Origin: Diploptera punctata
Taxonomy: Eukaryota; Arthropoda; Insecta; Blattodea; Blaberidae
Length of the DNA stretch: 64,000 bases
NCBI GenBank assembly: GCA_030220185.1
Contig: JASPKZ010008351.1
Coordinates: 806,001 to 870,000, forward strand
Direction: 5' to 3'
In this document: in pieces, positions 9,668-20,753 of the stretch
Position numbering within the stretch: the stretch's first letter is position 1
How the letters are laid out: each line of letters starts with the position of its first letter
Position numbers and translations under genes: made by a program
The notes under the pieces: model-generated
The model's database searches: none
The model's input: the letters and a program-made list of their open reading frames with translations, nothing else
What the model was told of the DNA's origin: nothing

Positions 9668-11572
9668 CTAGTAATTTCTGGTAAGTGGATGCTGTGGAAA
9701 ATATCCACGATTCTTAAACACATGTTTTGCCAAATCCTTGTAACTATCATCCATATTTGTTACTGATACTTCTTCAATTTCAAGAATATTTTGTTTCACT
9801 CTAGCATGAGCACCATGACATATTGTCACTGCCAACAACATCTCTTCTTTAGAATCTTGAAGTCCAATGCAATACGATCGGGAAGCACGACCTAGTACAG
9901 CTGTCATAACATAAATATCAATGACAACATCTGCAAGTCTTTTCAGCACCATATGCCTTTCCACAATTTCTCTACCATGACGAGCTAATGCTATTTCCAC
10001 TCCATATTGTAGACGTAAAACACAATACTCTAACAATTTTGCAGCTGTGTGTAATGATGGATGAAGATAACCATCCAAACCTAAATTCAATGTTGGATTA
10101 TCTGCAGCTTGTTGTCTTCTTTGCCATAATCTTGAAATTATATAGTTTGGATTCATTAAAGGATTTCTTAATTTCATTACAGTATCCTTTAGTTCTAGGC
10201 CTGCATGATGAACTCCTGTTAGAGCAATAAACATTCTTAAAATTTCATTTGTGCCTTCAAAAATCATCATAAATCGTGAATCCCTGAGATAACGTTCAAA
10301 AGGATAATCTTTCATGTATCCCATTACTCCAAGAATTTGCAAACATTCACTCACTGCATGCCAGCAACCTTCTGAACTATACACTTTCACAATAGCAGTT
10401 TCTACAGAGCAGTCGGGATTTTCAAATGAATCCAACATTCCTGCTGTAAGGTATGTCATGCTTTCCATTGCATAAGTCAATTCTGTCATTTTTGTTATTT
10501 TCTCCTGAATTAATTCAAACTCAGACAAAGGTTTTCCAATCTGTTGCCTATTTATCACATGTTCTGTTACTAGCCCAATAAGTTTCTTCAAAACTCCTGG
10601 CGATGAACTGCCCATACTAAAACGTCCACTATTGAGAATATCCATTGCAATTTTAAAACCCTCACCTACTTCTCCCAGCACATTTTCAACAGGAACAGGC
10701 GTATTCTCAAAAACTACTTCACAAGTATTTGAACCTCTTATCCCTAGTTTCTTTTCTGGTTTACCACTAGAAACACCATGAAAACCTCTTTCAACTAAGA
10801 ATGCAGTTATAGTATCAATTTTCTCTCCTTTATGGTCTTCTATCTCAGTTTTTGCAAACACTGTAAATAAATCAGCAATACCACCATTGCTGATCCAAAC
10901 TTTATTACCATTTAATATCCACTTTTTTTTATCTTCTGAGAGTACAGCTCTTGATTGAATTTCAGCTAGATCAGAACCACTCCCTGCTTCTGTAAGGCAA
11001 AATGCTGCTATTAATTTGCCAGTTGCAAGACGTGGAAGATAATTTTGTTTCTGCTGTTCATTGCCAGCTATAAGCAGTCCTTTAAGGCCAAAAGCTTGAT
11101 GAGCTGCAAGTGTTACTCCTAATGAGCCATCAAGTGACGTTACTTCATCTAGACGTGCATACTCTGTAGCACTTAACCCCAAACCACCATATTCTTTTGG
11201 AATTTGCTGTCCAAACAATCCTAAAGATTTTAGATTATCCAGCACTTCCTCACTAATAGATTCTGTTTCATCTATCTTCTTTGAGTCAACTTCTGAGAAA
11301 AACTTTTCAACAGGTGCAACCATTTCTTGAAGTGTTTGCAATTGCTCCTTGTTGAGTACTTCTGGATATGTGAGAACATCAAAATCAAACCTTCCAAGGA
11401 AAAGATTTTTAGCAAAAGGAAAATTCTGAGTCTTTTTTTTCTGAGTTAAAGACTGAGAATGTCCTCTATCAGATTTAAGGATGCTCTGAGACGCAGTTTG
11501 GGAATAGTTCACTGTAATTATACTTGTCCAAGGACATAATCTCTTGCCAGTGCATCTAGTCACTGCAGCCAT
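9668..11572 (-). CDS. ACAD9: Acyl-CoA dehydrogenase family member 9, mitochondrial
   Basis: This encodes an FAD-dependent acyl-CoA dehydrogenase of the VLCAD/ACAD9 group. In animals ACAD9 acts in the mitochondrial matrix in complex I assembly (with ECSIT and NDUFAF1) and can oxidise long-chain acyl-CoAs. The 634-residue product is close to human ACAD9 (621). Residues 1-34 are basic with no acidic residue, as in a mitochondrial presequence. The family signatures AFCLTEAGSGSD (190-201) and the block ending IFEGTNEILRMFIALTG are intact; the catalytic Glu is residue 439. The ending GYFPQHPLTRNY matches the ACAD9 C-terminus, not VLCAD. The ATG is preceded by AGATTATA; stop is TAG. The coding region has no introns and no frame breaks, unusual for a large insect genome; it could be an old retrogene or a gene that lost its introns. 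No poly-A remnant is seen beyond the stop. Confidence 0.95.
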   Translation of the reverse strand: MAAVTRCTGKRLCPWTSIITVNYSQTASQSILKSDRGHSQSLTQKKKTQNFPFAKNLFLGRFDFDVLTYPEVLNKEQLQTLQEMVAPVEKFFSEVDSKKIDETESISEEVLDNLKSLGLFGQQIPKEYGGLGLSATEYARLDEVTSLDGSLGVTLAAHQAFGLKGLLIAGNEQQKQNYLPRLATGKLIAAFCLTEAGSGSDLAEIQSRAVLSEDKKKWILNGNKVWISNGGIADLFTVFAKTEIEDHKGEKIDTITAFLVERGFHGVSSGKPEKKLGIRGSNTCEVVFENTPVPVENVLGEVGEGFKIAMDILNSGRFSMGSSSPGVLKKLIGLVTEHVINRQQIGKPLSEFELIQEKITKMTELTYAMESMTYLTAGMLDSFENPDCSVETAIVKVYSSEGCWHAVSECLQILGVMGYMKDYPFERYLRDSRFMMIFEGTNEILRMFIALTGVHHAGLELKDTVMKLRNPLMNPNYIISRLWQRRQQAADNPTLNLGLDGYLHPSLHTAAKLLEYCVLRLQYGVEIALARHGREIVERHMVLKRLADVVIDIYVMTAVLGRASRSYCIGLQDSKEEMLLAVTICHGAHARVKQNILEIEEVSVTNMDDSYKDLAKHVFKNRGYFPQHPLTRNY

Positions 11573-12059
11573 TATAATCTACGTTGAACAATATATTTAT
11601 TACAAATAAATATAAATGTTATCATTAAAAGCCAATTCCAGATTTTACAAATTGTGGAAGTCACTACTTAACCTATAAGAATGTCTGGTCCATGCTGGCA
11701 CGATAAACAGTACGATTTATACTCATTTTAACTCTGAGAAATATCGTACATATTAAAGGGCAAAATATATTTAAAACTTGAGATATTATATTACCATTAA
11801 ATATAATGGCAAAAAGACATAAATTGAGCACATAGACTATATTTGTTTCAAAATCAGAACTGTAAACACACAAAAAAAAATAATAGTAGCAAACGCGCAC
11901 AAGTGTGCATAAGAGTACAGTAGGCACAGGAATCAGTGTTGTGTGCTGAGATCCATCACAGTTTTTGTTCTTCTTACATTTCAAAAGGTGATATTTGCCA
12001 TACTTTAGTCTGCATAGTTTGCATACACATTTCTCGGATACGGTGTGAAAGGTGTTTGT

Positions 12060-12560
12060 GTTAAAATACATAGTTTGTAATGGAAGCCGTGTACGGCGAG
12101 TCTGTTGACTGCACTCCTTTATCTGTTGGTTCGCCCATATCCAATTTCTATCCATCATCGCGCTGACAATGTAGAATTCATCTTGGTTGGGGTGGAAGTC
12201 TTTATCGTTATCCGTGTTGCCTTGGTGTTCATGGTTTGTTGGGTCAGGTCCGTATTTCGTCATCTTTCGATTGGCAGAAAGAGTGGTGGAAGATGTTCTG
12301 ACCTAAGCTCTGGGATTGAACCAGGTTAGGAGCTGGTGGGATAATTGGAGAGGGGCTGTTGGTTAAGGGAGAGTTTCACGGATACCTCGTAACTGCGTTC
12401 GAATTGGCTGAACGTGCTCTGAGATATGTTGAAAACCGGGATTTCTGTGTAGATCGCCCGCCCGAAACCGCGTCTCCTATTGGCTCTCCTTTCAGTTTTA
12501 TCCTTGCTCTGTTGATGTAAGTCTTTGTTCACCAGCTTCCTTCGTTGAAGTAGAATAATC
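12060..12560 (-). promoter_or_regulatory. Candidate ACAD9 promoter segment
   Basis: This GC- and CpG-richer patch lies 0.5-1 kb upstream of the ACAD9 ATG. On the minus strand it carries a CCAAT box (12479-12483) followed about 16 bases later by a GGGCGGGCG GC-box-like word (12455-12463), spacing seen in TATA-less promoters. A spliced 5' UTR would be needed to join it to the gene; the CAACGTAG just before the ATG is only a weak acceptor. Reading frames here look accidental. Confidence 0.35.
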
Positions 12561-12854
12561 ACACTTTAGACAATAGACGTATAAACATAATAAATAACGA
12601 GGAGACAGTTCCGAATCCATCAGATGCTAGATTAGCGACGACTAGCTAATCAGCTTCGACTTCGTCTAACCACCCTGGGACCCACAGAGTAGTTTCTCTA
12701 TGCCTGGGACCAACACTAATACAGGATTTTACCAGTATGTTTCCCGTAGCTATGTGCTAGCGGGAGATTTTAATGCCAAACATCGTTCTTTGGTATTGTT
12801 GTCTACAAATGCCTCTGGCGTTATACTTCAAAACTAGGATAGAATACAGACGGC

Positions 12855-13136
12855 GGAGATGAGGTTCCTAAGACAAGTAAAAGGATGTACAAGACTTGAT
12901 AGAATAAGAAATGAGGATATAAGAGAAGAATTGAAAGTACAGCCTTTATTGGATAAGGTCACGAATTACAGACAGAAATGGATTGATCACATGGATGGAA
13001 TGAGTAAGGAGAGATATCCATTATTAGCAAGAAGAAGACGTGATGTTGGAAAACCTAGAAGACGTTGGGCTGATGCATTATGAAGTCGGAACGGGCAATT
13101 GCCTAATCCCTGGAGTGATGATGATGACTTTATTCT
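12855..13136 (+). mobile_element. 3' end of a LINE (family L2-like)
   Basis: A short frame (12859-13083) reads MRFLRQVKGCTRLDRIRNED, a basic KWIDHMDGM segment and ends GKPRRRWADAL. This is the typical C-terminal tail of LINE reverse-transcriptase proteins. The reverse-transcriptase core is absent (5' truncation). Confidence 0.75.
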
Positions 13137-13149
13137 CAAATACTTGTAA

Positions 13150-13447
13150 AGTAAAGTAAAGTAAGTAAAGTGATCCCACAACAGACCCGGAGGCCCATGG
13201 GGTAGTAGGAGGTTCAGGCTCCCACTTTTTCTAGACAATCGGCACTTTGTCAGCCCTGCGTGACGTCCGCCTTTACCCCAGAACAAGCGTCTGGTACTCA
13301 TTTCCGTTAGAGGCTGAGTCGACCCCAGGGCCATAGTGCCGCCAGAGGGTTTGGGCCAGTTTAAAAATCCTGACCCCAACGGGACTTGAACCCTCGACCC
13401 TCCGGCTTGTAGCTCAGTGCCTTAACCACTACGCTACGGCGTGCCCC
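13150..13447 (-). repeat. tRNA-headed SINE, family S3 (minus), 13-bp target duplication
   Basis: The minus-strand head is GTAGCGTAGTGGTTAAGGCA-like with B-box GGTTCAAGTCCC, and the body has GGCCCTGGGGTCGACTCAGC. The tail is an AAAGT-type repeat. CAAATACTTGTAA flanks it on both sides (13137-13149 and 13448-13460). It was inserted into the LINE end just upstream. Confidence 0.9.
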
Positions 13448-13498
13448 CAAATACTTGTAATCTCCATTATATTGAACGTTTTTCTATTATTGTATGTA

Positions 13499-13889
13499 TA
13501 TAGGCTACCCCATGCGTCCCGCGTGGAGACACGGCTGCCCTCTAGCGGGAGTTCATCCAAGCTAATTTAGTTATGCCTATTTACCCATACATGTCAACGA
13601 GTGATATGTGGTTAGCAAATCCCCTCAATGGAACATATAGTAGGCAACTAAGGTATTACTAGATGGATGAAGGTCGGATACATTTTGCCTGTGTGCCTTT
13701 TATTCAGACTTGCTATTTTTTACGAACCTAACAATCTTCAGACTCGGGACCCATGGCTTAAGGTCGCTCCCGAAGGACTTGTCTCTTGGATTTTTCCATC
13801 CTAAAAGTTCATCGACCCCGGGCAGGTTTGAACCCGCGACCCTCGGGACTAGTGGCAAGGAACTTAACAATTAGACCACCGTGGCCGAC
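13499..13889 (-). repeat. tRNA-headed SINE, family S4 (minus)
   Basis: On the minus strand the head is GGCCACGGTGGTCTAATTGTTAAG with B-box GGTTCAAACC, and the body has TCTGAAGATTGTTAGG and CAAGTCCTTCGGGAG. Other copies are at 51319-51718 and 62364-62755. Short ATTGTAT words lie on both sides. Confidence 0.8.
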
Positions 13890-13899
13890 TATTGTATTA

Positions 13900-14750
13900 A
13901 AATATATTATTATTATTATTAATATTATTCAGTTTGGCCAGATAATCATATATGCCTTAACTGTGAATATAGTAATTAATTTAGGAGTAAGTGACAGCGG
14001 AACAGATGCTAGTTCTAGTTTTAATTCAAGTGATTCTGGACAAATGTTGGGTGTGGACTTTTGTGAAGAACACCGAGAACATAGCAATATGAATTTCTTT
14101 AAGTAAATACGATAACATATCCATTGACTTCATTATTTTAATTACATTAGATCTAAAAATTCACAATAATTAAGTTCTCACATCCAATATAATCAATGTA
14201 AGTGTTGGGAATATTTTTGACTTAAAACAATATTACTTAATATAAATGTGAATAATACGTTTAGCCGATAAATAATGGTTATATTAACTTAATTTTCCTC
14301 CAGTTTTAAGGAATTGAACGTGTTACATAATTTGGGCTATCCAACTCACTTCCAACTCAAGGCTAATATTTTCATTAAGAGTTGTAGAATTTCACATATG
14401 AACATGTAGTACTCAATGAAGTTGAGCCCATGTAAGGATGTACGACCATCGCACATATAATTTCCCGGTTGAGTTCAATTATAGTTGGGATATAACGTAC
14501 TGCTTATAAACAGTAAATGATAAGAGGGATTTTAAAGTTATCTTGGAGTGTAGATGGATGGGCTTCCAAGAATGTGTGGAGTTATTGGTATTATTAGTAT
14601 AACAAAAAGAGATTGCAAGAGCGCAATATAATATTACGTTAGAATTACAATTTTTACAAAAAAAAAACAGGATCAAATAAAGCCTTATATGCTAAAATAC
14701 TTGAAACCTCTATCACGAATTCACTATGAGTAATTAACAATAGCATTTAT
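13900..14750. other. No gene seen
   Basis: AT-rich sequence without a supported coding region, tRNA head or clear inverted repeat. Confidence 0.5.
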
Positions 14751-14759
14751 TACAAAAAA

Positions 14760-15545
14760 AATTGGAGACCCATTCCCGGGATAACAAGGGAGAAGTCCTC
14801 AACAGTCCCAGGAGGAGAAGAGGCAGCCCTCCATTTGGGGTTCATACAACTGGGGGCTATGATGTCTAGCCTTAAGATGGCAATCTCATCGTACATCTCA
14901 CTCTGCAGAATGCCAGTAACGTACCCAGAGGAAATATTCTAATTACTAAAAAGTCTCATAGATAATGCAAACAAGACTGTCACAACGTTGACAACCTTGG
15001 CTAGAAACAGGAACAAAGATTTAGGCAGAAACGAAATAATGAAAATAGGAATTTGGAATCCCAGAGGTATCACAAATAAAGAAACTGAGCTAGAAAATGA
15101 ACTAGATAAAATGAATATAGATGTTGCTGTAATTCCAGAAATTAAAAGAGTCAGTCGAATTAGATAAATATATAATGATTTAAGATGGGGTATCACCAGA
15201 GAAAAAACAGCAGCTGGAATTGCAATATTAATAAGAAGAAAGTGGAAGAATAGAATCACAATTATGAGCATTTCAATGAAAGAATAATAAAAATAAGGTT
15301 AAAAACAGTGAGAAATTATATAACGATAATGGGTGTTTATAATCCAGGTGAGGGTAAATTAGAAGAACTAACAGAATTTTATGAAAATCTCCAGAAACAA
15401 ATTAATAAAGTTAATCCAAATTACTAATTAATAATAGCTGGAGATTATAATACCAGAGTAGGCAATAAACCTATGTATTATAAATATAATAGGAAAACAT
15501 GGAGAAACAACCCTAAACAAAAATGGAAGACTTCTAATTGATTTT
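14760..15545 (+). mobile_element. LINE 5' part: leader and AP-endonuclease fragment, broken
   Basis: The plus strand reads PGITREKSSTVPGGEEAALH, a stop near 14940, then MKIGIWNPRGITNKETELEN, ELDKMNIDVAVIPEIKR and, in other frames, AAGIAILIRRKWKNRI, GVYNPGEGKLEELTEFYENL and LIIAGDYNTRVGN. These are the WNxRG, PE(T/I)K and GDYN blocks of an APE-type endonuclease. It matches the LINE families whose 3' ends lie at 31238-31948, 44201-45140 and 60220-60770 rather than RTE-like R1. Several frameshifts and stops are present. At 15550 it switches to Penelope sequence. Confidence 0.8.
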
Positions 15546-15553
15546 ATGAATTA

Positions 15554-15832
15554 TTGGCATGGGCTTGGTCTGAAAAACATTTAATTGATACAGAAGCTAG
15601 CCTAATCAAACACACAGATAAACTAAAAGAACTCACAGTCTGGGAAAAAATCCACATCCAAAAAAACAAGAAAGATAAACTCATGAATTTCGAAACTCCC
15701 GCAAACTTTGACCTGATCCAGAGGTTCATCGGTCCATCGATAGAAGTAAGAAGAAAACTGCCAAGAAACGACATAACACTGGTCGACCAGAGGCTACTGT
15801 TGATGGAGATAAGCTCCGAAACTGCAGTATAG
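15554..15832 (+). mobile_element. Penelope-like element C-terminal (GIY-YIG endonuclease) fragment
   Basis: The frame AWSEKHLIDTEASLI, ELTVWEKIHIQKNKKDKLMN then FETPANFDLIQRFIG parallels the C-terminal half of the GIY-YIG domain protein at 47414-47755 (VWSEKHNINSDTKLL, ELTIWEKIYIQKNKNRVMNF). Only this end of the ORF is present. Confidence 0.8.
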
Positions 15833-16029
15833 AAGAAAAAGGATATGAGGCAAGGTAATAAAAACATTAATTTAATTCTTAAAATCTACCCTCTTTCATT
15901 TCCAATAAATAAACTCCTCTCCCGGCGCGACAGGCCTACTATAGTCCATCAGGGCTAAAGTGTCTAGAATATTTTATAAAGAGAAAGAGAGTATTCACCA
16001 TCTTCTTTCTCACTCATACGCATATCTCT

Positions 16030-16300
16030 TCACGGTGACAGCAGTAGGGCAGACACTCCCTGCAGTGAACATAGATCAGTGGTGGCATTCCCTTCTTCTA
16101 AAGATTCTTCCTGGCAAGTTTCTATGTCTTCATTTTCATCGTCGTCGGTATCGTCTAAATTTATTTCAAACCGATCACTATTTTCGTCCATTAAACCGTC
16201 TGCCTGCCAATATGACTCTTCAATCTTTTCAGTGTGTTCACACGCTCTTCTCCAATTTTCTGCAGTCACTTTTAACAGAGCACTCTGAACCAGTCACAAC
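16030..16300 (-). mobile_element. Tigger/pogo-like transposase C-terminus (tentative)
   Basis: The frame WRRACEHTEKIEESYWQADG, then a DENSDRFEINL segment and an acidic tail (DDTDDDENEDIE), resembles the region following the DDE catalytic domain in Tigger/jerky-type transposases. No catalytic domain is adjacent. Confidence 0.5.
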
Positions 16301-16479
16301 TGACAAAAATTACCTGACACAAAAGTGACTTGACGGAAGTGGGGGGGGGGGTGGAGATTTTCTAGCATTCCTAAGTAATTTTACAAGGGTAGCCCATTGT
16401 GTTTTGCGAAGGGTGGAAGAACAGTTCTCTAGACAAGAATAGCAGAAATCATGTCAACTTAGTCCTTTTACACTATAGG

Positions 16480-16786
16480 CCCTTAGCCTACCAGCCGGCT
16501 TCACATCCACTTGTGTCAATCACAGAGGTAGATGATAATCAGCCAGTGTAGGGGTGACATGTGGTCAGCATGTCGAGTCCCCCAGACGTTACAGCTGGTT
16601 TTCTCAACCTGGAGTCGCTACTTATTGTAGCTACCCAAATGCATCACGATGTTGGGTTGGCACCGGTCCCATACTGGCCGAAATACCATGAGAAAATTTC
16701 TTCCCCCATGGAGACTCGAACCAGCTCAAGTCCCGTAGCTCTGCGCCAAGGCTTCCTGCCTTAACCACTCGGCTACGGCGCGGGAC
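16480..16786 (-). repeat. tRNA-headed SINE, family S1 (minus)
   Basis: The head GCCGTAGCCGAGTGGTTAAGG is on the minus strand; the body is collinear with 832-1182. Confidence 0.85.
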
Positions 16787-16957
16787 AATAAATAAACTAG
16801 TTCACATAAATGTATGACTTCTATTTTTAATGCTTGAATTCCCAAAACAGATAAAACACATATATAATATAATACAACCATCCTAACTTTGGTCAATAAA
16901 AATCAACATTGAAAATTTTCCATTACAAGGCTTTTTAATAATAACAATTTTGAAGTT

Positions 16958-17684
16958 CTCAAATATATTCCTGACAACTTAAACTCCTTTTGCATTATAT
17001 TTGAAGAGAAAAATTTTCGCTTAGACCGAGACTCGAACCCGGGACCTTTGCCTTGCCGGGCCAAATGCTCTACCAACTGAGCTACCGAGGCGAGTTGCGA
17101 TCTAGACGCAAATTTTTCTCTTATGTACGTTGTAATTCCCTATCGCCAAATGCATTTGAAACCATTGCTTCTATCTTTGCAAATGGCGGCTTCTTAGTTA
17201 AGTAGACATTTATTGGAAATTTAACATTACTTTATAAAGCTAGTAAGGCTTCTAATGATGTTTTTTATTATTGATTTAACATTTCTCACTGAAAGATAAA
17301 TTATATTTGAAGAGAAAAATTATCGCCTAGACCAAAATATAATTTATCTTTTAGTGAGAAATGTTAAATCAATAATAAAAACATCATTAGAAGCCTTACT
17401 AGCTTTATAAAGTAATGTTAAATTTCCAATAAATGTCTTCTTAACTAAGAAGCTGCCAATTGCAAAGATAGAAGCAATGGTTTCAAATGCATTTGGCGAT
17501 AGGGAATTACAACGTATATAAGAGAAAAATTTGCATCTAGATCGCAACTCGCCTCGGTAGCTCAGTTGGTAGAGCATTTGGCCCAGCAAGGCAAAGGTCC
17601 CGGGTTTGAGTCTCGGTCTACGCAAAAAATTTTCTCTTCATATATAATGCAAAAGGAGTTTAAGTTGTCAGGAATATATTTGAG
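16958..17684. repeat. 727-bp near-perfect palindrome with tRNA-like ends
   Basis: The left arm starts CTCAAATATATTCCTGACAA and the right arm ends with its exact mirror. Each arm contains a tRNA-derived head (minus at about 17021-17095, plus at about 17549-17625, A-box TAGCTCAGTTGG) and the same core (TTTGCAAATGGCGGCTTC / mirror). The centre near 17335 is an imperfect junction. It is two units of the tRNA-palindrome SINE family in inverted orientation. A 5'-truncated RTE-like LINE follows at once. Confidence 0.85.
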
Positions 17685-17688
17685 ATTT

Positions 17689-18872
17689 TTAGTATAAGAC
17701 AGATTTTAGAAAAGAAATGGGAGTATAATGGTACTGTACATCAACTATATGTAGACTTCAAAAAAGCATATGATTCAATTAAGAGGGTGAAGTTATATAG
17801 TATCCTGCTGGAGTTTGGAATTCCTAAAAAGTTAGTTAGACTTATACGAATGTATCTAAATGGCTCAAAGAGTAGGGTGCGTGTAGGCAAACAGTTTTCA
17901 GACACTTTTGAAATCCAGAATGGGTTGAAGCAAGGAGATGCACTATCTCCTCTACTATTTAATTTTGTACTAGAGCATGCCATTAAATCTTTAGAGAATG
18001 AGGAAGGCTTACAACTCAATGGTATTAATAAGCTGTTAGTTTATGCTGATGATGTAGTACTACTGGCCGATAGCGAGGAGATACTAAAGGCCAACACGCA
18101 CACACTATTGAGTAACACTAAGAAATTAGGACTGGAAGTAAATATCAGTAAAACTAAATATATGGTCACACGTAGAAATTCAGTATATAATGGAAATGGA
18201 CAGCTAATGACAAATGAGGGAAATTTTGAGGAAGTGGGTGAATTCAAATACCTAGGAACAATAATCACAAATAGGAATGAGACGCACAAAGAAATTAAAC
18301 ATAGGCTCAATTCTGGAAATACATGCTATTATGCATTGCAGAGACTTTTGATGTCCCAACTCCTTTCAAAAAACGTTAAGCTGAAAATATATAAAACTAT
18401 TATTCTACCAGTTATATTATATGGGTGCGAAACATGGACTCTTACTTTAAGGGAGGAAAGGAGATTACGAGTATTTGAGAATAAAGTTCTTAGGAAAATT
18501 TTTGGACCAAAGAGAGATGAACAGACAGGTGAATGGAGAAAACTACATAACAATGAACTACATGGTCTTTATAGGAAGCCAGATATAATAAGAACAGTTA
18601 AGTCTCGTAGACTGCGATGGGCAGGACATGTTGCGTGTATGGGGAATGAAAGACGTGCATGGAAAATTTCTTGTAGGAAAGCCAGAAGGAAAACGCCCAG
18701 TTGGTAGACCAAGAATGAGATGGGAGAACAACATTAACTATGATTTGAGGAAAGTAGATTATACAGGGAATGATTGGAAAGCATTAGCTCAGGATAGGGA
18801 TGTATGGAGAGCGTATGTCTGCACGGCCATGAACCTACGGGTTCGATAGTGCCAGTGAGTAAGTAAGTCTAG
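17689..18872 (+). mobile_element. RTE-like LINE R1, 5'-truncated, reverse transcriptase
   Basis: The frame is open from about 17694 to 18707: DFKKAYDSIKR, LKQGDALSPLLFN and the catalytic YADDVVLLAD, then the KYLGTIIT and ETWTLTLREERRL blocks. A one-base insertion near 18662 (GGAAAATTTC for GGAAACTTC) shifts the frame, and the C-terminus continues at 18628-18849. The element ends with GCCAGTGAGTAAGTAAGT. The endonuclease part is missing. It is close to the intact ORF at 47746-49506. Confidence 0.92.
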
Positions 18873-19000
18873 CAAACTACGTGCAGCAATAGCTAATTTT
18901 TCAATTTCACAATTTTTAATATTTCTAAAATGTTCTTTAGTGCGCGTTTCCAAATTCCTTTTTGTTTTCCCTATGTATACTTTGCTACAATCATTACTTC
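18873..19000 (-). mobile_element. Penelope-like GIY-YIG endonuclease fragment
   Basis: The minus strand reads CSKVYIGKTKRNLETRTKEH then FRNIKNCEIEKLAIAAR, the N-terminal GIY-YIG motif (here VYIG) of a Penelope-like element. It abuts the 3' tail of the RTE-like LINE. Confidence 0.75.
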
Positions 19001-19159
19001 CTTTCTTGTTGATGTATTAGGAATTTTGAATTTTATTCATAGTTAATTATGAAAATAGCATTGTGAGGTTGAATTATAACCTAGAATGGTAATAGCATTA
19101 TCCATTACAATTATACACGGAGGAAGGACTGCTTGGGAGATTATTCATTAATTTAGTTG

Positions 19160-20400
19160 TAAACCAGAAATATGAGAATTAATTTGGTCATGAGAATCTG
19201 TTTTTGAATCTCCTATACTTTTAGCAGAAATAAATAAACAATCTGGAATCCAGCCGTCTGTATGAGTACTACCTGCATGCAGTATCATGATTCTTTTCCC
19301 GCGATAAACTGGCGTGTTGAAAAAGCATGAAGTGGTTCCATCATCCCAACCCTCTCTTTATGACATCATGGGTGTCATACCAATTTTCGTCCAAATAAAC
19401 AATTTTATGGCCTGTTGATACTCTAGATCTAAATGTACTCGGATACCTATATCTCCCATGTAACTATTCTTGCTGATTCCATGATTCCACGTCTTTTGTT
19501 TAGAGTATGAAACCTAAATCCCAATTTCTTCAATACCTGTTTCAACGTAGTATGTTTGAAAGGAAATTCACAAACATTCTGAAGTTCGATGTTTTTATTA
19601 TTAATTTCATACATCTCAATGATGGATAAATCATATTTAAAGAGAAAAATTATACGCTCAGACCGGGACTTGAACCCGGGACCCTTGGTTTTCTAGTCCA
19701 AGTGCTCTACCATTTGAGCTACCTGAGCAAGTACCGATCTAAACGCAAATCCTTCTCTATATACGTTGTAGAAGAGAAGGATTTGCGTTTAGATCGGTAC
19801 TTGCTCAGGTAGCTCAAATGGTAGAGCACCCGGTCTGAGCGTATAATTTCTCTCTTTAAATATGATTTATCCATCATTGAGATGTATGAAATTAATAATA
19901 AAAACATCGAAAATAGCCGTACTGGCATTTATAATGTAATGTATAATTCCCAAATATGTCTTCTTAATATAGGAGCCGCCATTTGCAAAGATAGAAGCAA
20001 AGGCTTCAAAGCATTTGGTGGGCGGGAATCACAACGTATATAGAGAAGGATTTGCGTTTAGATCGGTACTTGCTCAGGTAGCTCAAATGGTAGAGCACTT
20101 GGACTAGAAGACCAAGGGTCCCGGGTTCAAGTCCCGGTCTGAGCGTATAATTTTTTTCTTTAAATATGATTCTGAAGTTCTTTCAACAGTTCATCAATTG
20201 TTGGCGACTGACCATTCTTATAAAAATTGTAAACCTGCCAACAAATCTGGTCAAAAGTAAAGTTGTCGATTTTTTCAAATCTCTCTCTTTTATTGTTGCA
20301 TTTTTGTGGGGTTTTAGGGCCTCTTTCAATGATTTTACTAACCATTTACCTACTTATACCTAATGCTTTAGCAGTTTCTTAGATTGGTCCACGACCTATA
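19160..20400 (-). mobile_element. IS630/Tc1-mariner-like (DDE_3) transposase pseudogene, split by a SINE
   Basis: The minus strand reads MVSKIIERGPKTPQK, then TFDQICWQVYNFYKNGQSPT and DELLKELQN at 20345-20170. After removal of the inserted element it continues VCEFPFKHTTLKQVLKKLGF. Further blocks in shifted frames give a YLDENWYDTHDV-like region and RGKRIMILHAGSTHTDGWIP. The split is at a 12-bp target duplication, so the ORF is continuous across it. Frameshifts and stops elsewhere show it was already decaying. Confidence 0.7.
19588..20168 (-). repeat. tRNA-palindrome SINE (subfamily P-b), 12-bp target duplication
   Basis: Flanked by ATTCTGAAGTTC at 19576-19587 and 20169-20180. It contains three tRNA-derived heads of the GCTCAGGTAGCTCAAATGG type: minus at about 19658-19730, a shortened plus copy at about 19802-19845 and a complete plus copy at about 20073-20144. 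The tail (TTTTTATTATTAATTTC) lies at the left end and again internally. The extra head and tail suggest internal rearrangement of the basic inverted-tRNA/core/tRNA/tail unit. Confidence 0.88.
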
Positions 20401-20753
20401 TTGTTAATATTTTACATAACACACAACAAATTTGAACTTTTTGTTGCTCGCAGAAATGAAAATAGGTGATTTTAGTTAATTGGCATGTGCTGAGTTCAAA
20501 TTTGAAGTCTGTTTTTCTCTATCACCTAACAGTTTTTGCAAGGACATGTTGAACATTTCTCATTATATTTCGCATATTATTGTTTATCTGCATTTAGTTT
20601 CAATTTTTTTTGCAATAATATTGCTAGAAGCAATTGATCTATGTGAAACCAAATTATATAAGATCCAAAAAGTTAAAATATTTTTTTTCTAAGAAGGATA
20701 AATAAGTAGTTATGTTACAACACATGCTTAAATCATAGCAAAAATCTCACCTT

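Noticed and set aside
11673..12263. 196-codon minus frame just upstream of ACAD9
   Set aside because: No recognisable domain; the C-terminal half is a hydrophobic AT-rich translation, and the region looks like 5' flank of ACAD9.
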